Shown here in pieces: positions 59,680 through 64,000 of a DNA stretch of 64,000 bases. Source of the DNA: Paraburkholderia fungorum (GTDB taxonomy: Bacteria; Pseudomonadota; Gammaproteobacteria; Burkholderiales; Burkholderiaceae); contig NZ_CADFGE010000012.1 of the NCBI RefSeq assembly GCF_902833645.1, positions 124,001 through 188,000 of the forward strand. The letters run 5' to 3'. Both the position numbers and the translations under genes were made by a program. The notes under the pieces were generated by a model. That model ran no database searches and was not told the origin of the DNA. It saw only the letters and a program-made list of their open reading frames with translations. How positions within the stretch are numbered: the stretch's first letter is position 1; each line of letters opens with the position of its first letter.

Positions 59680-61653
59680 TCATTCGTTGTCGATATGGCG
59701 TGGGCGGTCGCCCGGATCCGTCGGCGCGGCGCGCGCGGCGAGTTGCGCATCGTATTGCGAACGCGCGGCCCGCACCGCGTCGCGTGCCGATACCTCGGGT
59801 ACGGCGACTTCCCACCACCAGCCGCCCTCGTCAGTGGTGCGGCCCGGATTGGTGTCGATGCTGATCACGTAGGTGCGGTCGGCGGCGCGCGCCCGTTGCA
59901 GCGCGCTTTCGAGTTCGCCGATGTTCGCAACGTGCTCGGCGTGCGCGCCCAACGCGCGTGCATGCGCGGCGAAGTCGATCTTCGGTGCGCCGAGCGGACC
60001 CTGCACGCAGTCGTCGAGCAGGTTGTTGAACGGCGCCCCACCGCAGGCTTGCTGCAAGCGGTTGATGCAACCGTAGCCGCGATTGTCCAGCACCACCACG
60101 ATCAACTTCGCGCCGATCATCACCGACGTCGCGATCTCGCTGTTCATCATCAGATAGCTGCCGTCGCCGAGGATCACGATCACCTCGCGCGCCGGCCGCG
60201 CGAGCTTCACGCCGAGCCCACCGGCGATCTCGTAGCCCATGCACGAGTAGCCGTATTCGACGTGATACGCGCCAGGTTTGCCCGCGCGCCATAGCTTATG
60301 CAACTCAGCCGGCAAGGTGCCCGCCGCGCAAACCACGATATCGTCCTGTGCGGAACGCGCGCTGGAACGCTGCACGGCGCCGATCACGTCGCCTTCATAA
60401 GGCAGCACGGTGTCGCGTTGCGGCGCATGCGTGAGCGTGCTCACGGTATCGCGCCAGCTCGCCGCGAGTTTGTGCGCGCGGGCGGTCCATGAGCGGTCCG
60501 CGTGCCAGCCTTGCAGGGGTTCGGCGAGCGCATCGAGGGCAAGACGTGCGTCGGCTTCGACCGCCAGCGCGCGATGCTTGATGCCGTCGAACGGATTGGC
60601 GTTAATGCCGATCACGTCGGCCTGCGTGAACAAGGTATTTGAACCGGTGGTGAAGTCCTGCAGGCGCGTACCGATGGCAAGCACGCAGTCGGCGTCGTGG
60701 GCGAGCGCGTTGGCGGCAGGCGAGCCGGTCACGCCCAACGCGCCTGCGTTCAACGGGTCGTTCCACGCGAGCGAACCCTTGCCGGCCTGCGTTTCCGCGA
60801 CCGGAATACCGTGCGCGGCGGCGAAGCGGTGCAGGGCATCGGTCGCGTGGCCATACAGCACGCCGCCGCCGGCAACGATCAGCGGACGCCTGGCGCGGCG
60901 CAGACGGGCAACCGCCGCGTCGATATCTTCGGCACGCGGGGCAGGGGAGTGAAAGGTGACAACGCGTGGCGCGAAGAAGTCGGCCGGGAAATCCCACGCC
61001 TGCGCCTGCACGTCCTGTGGCAACGCGAGCGTGACAGGGCCGCACAACGCAGCGTCGGTCAGCACACGCAAGGCGCGCGGCAATGCATTGAGCAACTGTG
61101 CCGGGTGCACGATTCGGTCGAAGTAGCGCGACACCGGTTTGAATGCATCGTTAGCAGAAACGCCGCCGTCGTGGAAATCTTCAACCTGCTGCAACACGGG
61201 ATCGGGCGCGCGCGAGATGAACACGTCGCCGGGTAACAGGAGCACGGGCAGACGGTTCACATGAGCGAGCGCGGCGGCAGTAATCAGATTCGTCGCGCCG
61301 GGGCCGATCGACGTCGTAACGGCCATCATGCGGCGGCGGAAATGCGCCTTCGCATAGGCGATCGCGCTGTGCGCCATCGCCTGTTCGTTGTGTGCGCGCA
61401 GCGTGGGTAACGCTTCGCGGTGCTGATACAAAGCCTCGCCGATGCCGGCCACATTGCCATGCCCGAAGATCGCGAACACACCGCCAAAAAGCGGCTCGGT
61501 GCTGGCGCCGTCTTCGGTCGCAACCTGTTGTGCGGCGAGGTAGCGAACCAGCGCCTGGGCGGTCGTCAAGCGGACGGTACCGCCTGACGGCACATGTGCC
61601 TGGGTGGCGTCGTTAGCGGACGCCGCGTCATGGTGCAATACACGCTGATTCAT
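59680..61653 (-). CDS. iolD: 3D-(3,5/4)-trihydroxycyclohexane-1,2-dione acylhydrolase
   Basis: 657 residues, a thiamine-diphosphate enzyme. IolD opens the inositol-derived ring to 5-deoxy-glucuronate. N-terminal TPP-pyrimidine-binding region: TEPLFGGVFAIFGHGNVAGIGEALY; central domain with ARRPLIVAGGGVLYG; C-terminal TPP-phosphate motif GDGSYLMMNSEIATSVMIGAKLIVVVLDN with the usual GDG-N metal pattern near residue 500. ATG at 61653 follows AGGAG. The start overlaps the iolC stop by ATGA. Confidence 0.95.
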   Translation of the reverse strand: MNQRVLHHDAASANDATQAHVPSGGTVRLTTAQALVRYLAAQQVATEDGASTEPLFGGVFAIFGHGNVAGIGEALYQHREALPTLRAHNEQAMAHSAIAYAKAHFRRRMMAVTTSIGPGATNLITAAALAHVNRLPVLLLPGDVFISRAPDPVLQQVEDFHDGGVSANDAFKPVSRYFDRIVHPAQLLNALPRALRVLTDAALCGPVTLALPQDVQAQAWDFPADFFAPRVVTFHSPAPRAEDIDAAVARLRRARRPLIVAGGGVLYGHATDALHRFAAAHGIPVAETQAGKGSLAWNDPLNAGALGVTGSPAANALAHDADCVLAIGTRLQDFTTGSNTLFTQADVIGINANPFDGIKHRALAVEADARLALDALAEPLQGWHADRSWTARAHKLAASWRDTVSTLTHAPQRDTVLPYEGDVIGAVQRSSARSAQDDIVVCAAGTLPAELHKLWRAGKPGAYHVEYGYSCMGYEIAGGLGVKLARPAREVIVILGDGSYLMMNSEIATSVMIGAKLIVVVLDNRGYGCINRLQQACGGAPFNNLLDDCVQGPLGAPKIDFAAHARALGAHAEHVANIGELESALQRARAADRTYVISIDTNPGRTTDEGGWWWEVAVPEVSARDAVRAARSQYDAQLAARAAPTDPGDRPRHIDNE

Positions 61654-63716
61654 GCCGCCTGCTCCTGATGTGCGTGGCTCGCCATGGTGGATTGCGCGTT
61701 TGCCGCTCCGCGCGTCGCACGCCACGACGCGATCAGCGTTTCGAACGTGCGGCGCACCCTTGCGATCAGTTCATCGTCGTCGATCTCACCGGCGAGCCAC
61801 GCGTGGCTCGGCTCGTGAAAGATCGTGCGGCCGACGGTAAAGCCGCGGCATGTCGCCGATTGCGCGGCTGCGCGAAAGCCTTCGTTCAATTGCTCGACAC
61901 CCGCCGACAAACCGAGCAGCACCACGCCCCGGCAGTACGGATCGCGCTCGGCGATCAGCGCGTCGACTGCTTGCCATTGTGCGGCGTCCATCGGTTCGAG
62001 CTTCCACCATTCCGGATAGATGCCAATGTTGTACAGCCGCTTCAACGCGCGATAGACGATGTCCGGCGCTTGCGGCAGATGCGCGTGCTTTGGCGGAATG
62101 ACTTCAAGCAGCAATTCGTGGCCGCTCGCTTGCGTCGCGTCATAAAGCGCTCGCAGTTGGGCTTCCTGTTCGAGGCGTTGTTCGACCGGTTCGTCGGGAT
62201 GGAATTGCACGAGGCATTTGACGATATGTTCCTGCGGCCACGCGACCAGCGTTGTACCGACCGAACGGCCGTGGTCGAACACGAGCGGCACGGAGCCCGG
62301 CAGTTCGACCGGCCGGCCGATCCACCAGCCGCGGCCGGTGGCGGCGTTCAACGCGTCCTGACCGTAGCGGTCGTCGCTCAACATGCCGATTCGGCCCTGC
62401 AGCCCCAAGGCGGCCTCCGTTTGCGCAACCGCTTCGACAAACAGGCTTTTCAGTTGCGCGATACGTGCTTCGTCTGCACCGGTCTGCTGCGCGAGTTCGA
62501 AGAACTGGTTGCGATGGTCGAACGCGAAACCGAGTACTTCGTCCCATTGTTTGCGGGCAGGGGAGACGCGGTGCAGGCGTGCGAGCGTTGCGTCGCGGTC
62601 GGGGCGGCGCATGCGTTGCGGATCGGCCTTGGCTTCGCGCAGGAAGTAATCGAGTTCGGCGGGTGTCGGCATCGCTGGCGCGCAGCCATGGCGCGAGACG
62701 ACGAGCGCGCCGCTCGCATTGGCCGAGCGAGCGCATGCGTCGAGCGGCTGATCGCGTAACCATCCGGAGAGGAAGCCCGACGCGAAGGCGTCGCCCGCGC
62801 CAAGCACGTTCAGCACTTCCACTTCGACGCCGCCATGAACCGGCAGGTCATCGAGCTTTGCAGGCACTGTGCCATCGATGATCTGACAACCCATCGGCCC
62901 GCGCTTCAGAACCAATGTGGCCGGCGTGACGGCACGCACCATCGCGAGGGCTTCGACGAGTTCGGTCTTGCCGCCTGCGATACGGAATTCTTCCTCGGTG
63001 CCGATCACCAGGTCGAACAACGGCAGAATGCGTTGCAGATGCGCGGTCACGCCTTCGCTCGCGACGAAGCGGGTTTCGCCATCCGCCTTGCCCGTGAGGC
63101 CCCACAACACCGGGCGATAGTCGATATCGAGCACGGTGCGCACGTTATTGCGGCGTGCGTAATCCAGAGCGCGGCGGCTCGTGCGGTTCACCTGTTCTGT
63201 CGAAAAGTGCGTGCCGGTAATCAGCAGCGCTTTGGACGAAGCGATATACGCCTCGTCGAAATCCGCTTCATCCACGGCCATATCCGCGCAGTTCTCGCGA
63301 TAGAAGATCAGTGGAAACGTATCGCGATCCTTCAAACCGAGCAGCACGAGCGCGGTCAAACGCTCCTGATCGACGCGGACATGACTGACATCGCAGCCTT
63401 CCTTCGTCAGGGTTTCGGTCAGAAAACGGCCCATATGATCGTTGCCGACGCGCGCCAGCATCGCCGCCGCAAGCCCAAGCCGCGCGCAACCGAAAGCGAT
63501 ATTCGCCGATGACCCGCCGAGATACTTCGCGAAGCTCGACACGTCTTCGAGCCGCGCGCCGACCTGCTGCGCGTACAGATCGACGGCAAGACGGCCGAGA
63601 CAGATGATGTCGCGGCTGCGGTCCGGCGCGAAGCGGCTGTCCGCCGCCGCTGCTGCGGACGTGGACGCCATGCCGTTCGTGTTGCCAGTCCCGCTGGATG
63701 TGCTGGAATGATCCAT
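61650..63716 (-). CDS. iolC: Bifunctional 5-dehydro-2-deoxygluconokinase / DUF2090 aldolase-type fusion
   Basis: 688 residues. After a 35-residue Ser/Ala-rich N-terminus, residues about 35-360 form a PfkB-family kinase: DIICLGRLAVDLYAQQVGARL, KYLGGSSANIAFGCARLG and the catalytic NVLGAGDAFASGFLSGWL near 315. IolC phosphorylates 5-dehydro-2-deoxygluconate. Residues about 375-665 are a DUF2090 domain (VLGFAFDHRNQFFELA, LVQFHPDEP, GIYPEWWKLEPM), which stands in the place of the IolJ aldolase that splits the product. No separate iolJ is in view. ATG at 63716 follows AGGA. First iol gene after the ABC ATPase. Confidence 0.95.
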   Translation of the reverse strand: MDHSSTSSGTGNTNGMASTSAAAAADSRFAPDRSRDIICLGRLAVDLYAQQVGARLEDVSSFAKYLGGSSANIAFGCARLGLAAAMLARVGNDHMGRFLTETLTKEGCDVSHVRVDQERLTALVLLGLKDRDTFPLIFYRENCADMAVDEADFDEAYIASSKALLITGTHFSTEQVNRTSRRALDYARRNNVRTVLDIDYRPVLWGLTGKADGETRFVASEGVTAHLQRILPLFDLVIGTEEEFRIAGGKTELVEALAMVRAVTPATLVLKRGPMGCQIIDGTVPAKLDDLPVHGGVEVEVLNVLGAGDAFASGFLSGWLRDQPLDACARSANASGALVVSRHGCAPAMPTPAELDYFLREAKADPQRMRRPDRDATLARLHRVSPARKQWDEVLGFAFDHRNQFFELAQQTGADEARIAQLKSLFVEAVAQTEAALGLQGRIGMLSDDRYGQDALNAATGRGWWIGRPVELPGSVPLVFDHGRSVGTTLVAWPQEHIVKCLVQFHPDEPVEQRLEQEAQLRALYDATQASGHELLLEVIPPKHAHLPQAPDIVYRALKRLYNIGIYPEWWKLEPMDAAQWQAVDALIAERDPYCRGVVLLGLSAGVEQLNEGFRAAAQSATCRGFTVGRTIFHEPSHAWLAGEIDDDELIARVRRTFETLIASWRATRGAANAQSTMASHAHQEQAA

Positions 63717-63782
63717 GAATATTCCTGAATAGCTGAGCGCGGGCGTGAGACGCGGCAAGCGCCGGAAACCCGCGCGAATCGA

Positions 63783-64000
63783 TCAGATCGTCGCGCCGTC
63801 GAGTTCGCCGATCATCTTCTGCATTTCGGCGCCGCCGGCCATCATGTCGAGCACTTCGTCCTTGCTGATGGTTTCCTTCGTGAACGTGCCGAGCGATTTG
63901 CCGCGATTGAGCAGCGTGAATGAATCGCCGATCGGATACGCGTGATGCACGTTGTGCGTGATGAAGATCACCGAAATGCCTTTCGCGCGCGCCGTGTGTA
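63783..64000 (-). CDS. Sugar (probably inositol) ABC transporter ATP-binding protein, C-terminal end (partial)
   Basis: Only the last 72 residues are in view; the rest lies past the window. HTARAKGISVIFITHNVHHA contains the H-loop histidine, followed by YPIGDSFTLLNRGKSLGTF and a C-terminal MAGGAEMQ. This is the end of a carbohydrate-type ABC ATPase of the CUT2/inositol sort. It lies 66 nt upstream of iolC on the same strand, so it probably begins or continues the iol operon and supplies inositol. The substrate is inferred from context. Confidence 0.85.
   Translation of the reverse strand, partial: HTARAKGISVIFITHNVHHAYPIGDSFTLLNRGKSLGTFTKETISKDEVLDMMAGGAEMQKMIGELDGATI

Overview
The window reads as a core chromosomal segment of a GC-rich beta-proteobacterium of the Burkholderiaceae, most likely Paraburkholderia or Burkholderia. 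The evidence is the gene order carB-greA-(DUF4149)-yhbY/rlmE-ftsH-folP-glmM-pstSCAB-phoUBR-ppk-ppx, the olsB-type acyltransferase, the alaS and iol gene families, and a repeated GC-rich palindrome I associate with Burkholderia genomes. Nearly every gene is intact. I see no phage, insertion sequence, integrase or CRISPR array.

Layout. 1-8.9 kb is housekeeping: the 3' half of carB, greA behind a terminator-like leader hairpin, a small membrane protein, yhbY, and rlmE-ftsH-folP-glmM. 9.1-21.5 kb is a phosphate-starvation island: pstSCAB-phoU-phoB-phoR, then ppk1 and ppx for polyphosphate, then olsB for phosphorus-free ornithine lipids, then sixA. I find PhoB-box-like repeats with an 11-bp period ahead of pstS, ppk1 and olsB; the olsB site has four in-phase repeats. 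So phosphate uptake, signalling, polyphosphate storage and membrane remodelling look wired to one regulator within 12 kb.

21.7-41.7 kb is mixed: tRNA-Pro, several very small proteins, a MATE exporter coupled to a DUF2288 protein, a pentapeptide-repeat protein, a gene-free AT-rich patch with a good promoter and a terminated small-RNA candidate, lipoproteins, an NlpD-like factor with a degenerate LytM domain, uppP, tRNA-Arg, a secreted phosphoesterase with a possible Pho box, a diheme peroxidase, glnS and ggt. 41.7-54.4 kb holds a class III CoA-transferase, alaS, a LysR/MFS divergent pair, and a long plus-strand run ltaE-Nudix-thioesterase-livHMGF. The LivF there has Arg in place of the Walker A Lys, and LivM has a C-terminal extension.

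54.9-57.3 kb encodes an 804-residue lipoprotein of unknown function built from two clearly homologous halves. It is followed by a roughly 530-bp nested inverted repeat. From 57.9 kb to the end, on the minus strand, is a myo-inositol catabolic operon (ABC ATPase, iolC-DUF2090 fusion, iolD, iolE, iolB) with ATGA overlaps at two of its junctions (iolC/iolD and iolE/iolB).

Most worth a second look: the phased Pho box before olsB, the orphan promoter/terminator and sRNA candidate at 25.36-25.86 kb, the duplicated lipoprotein, and the altered LivF Walker A. All functional calls are by reading the sequence; no database search was run.
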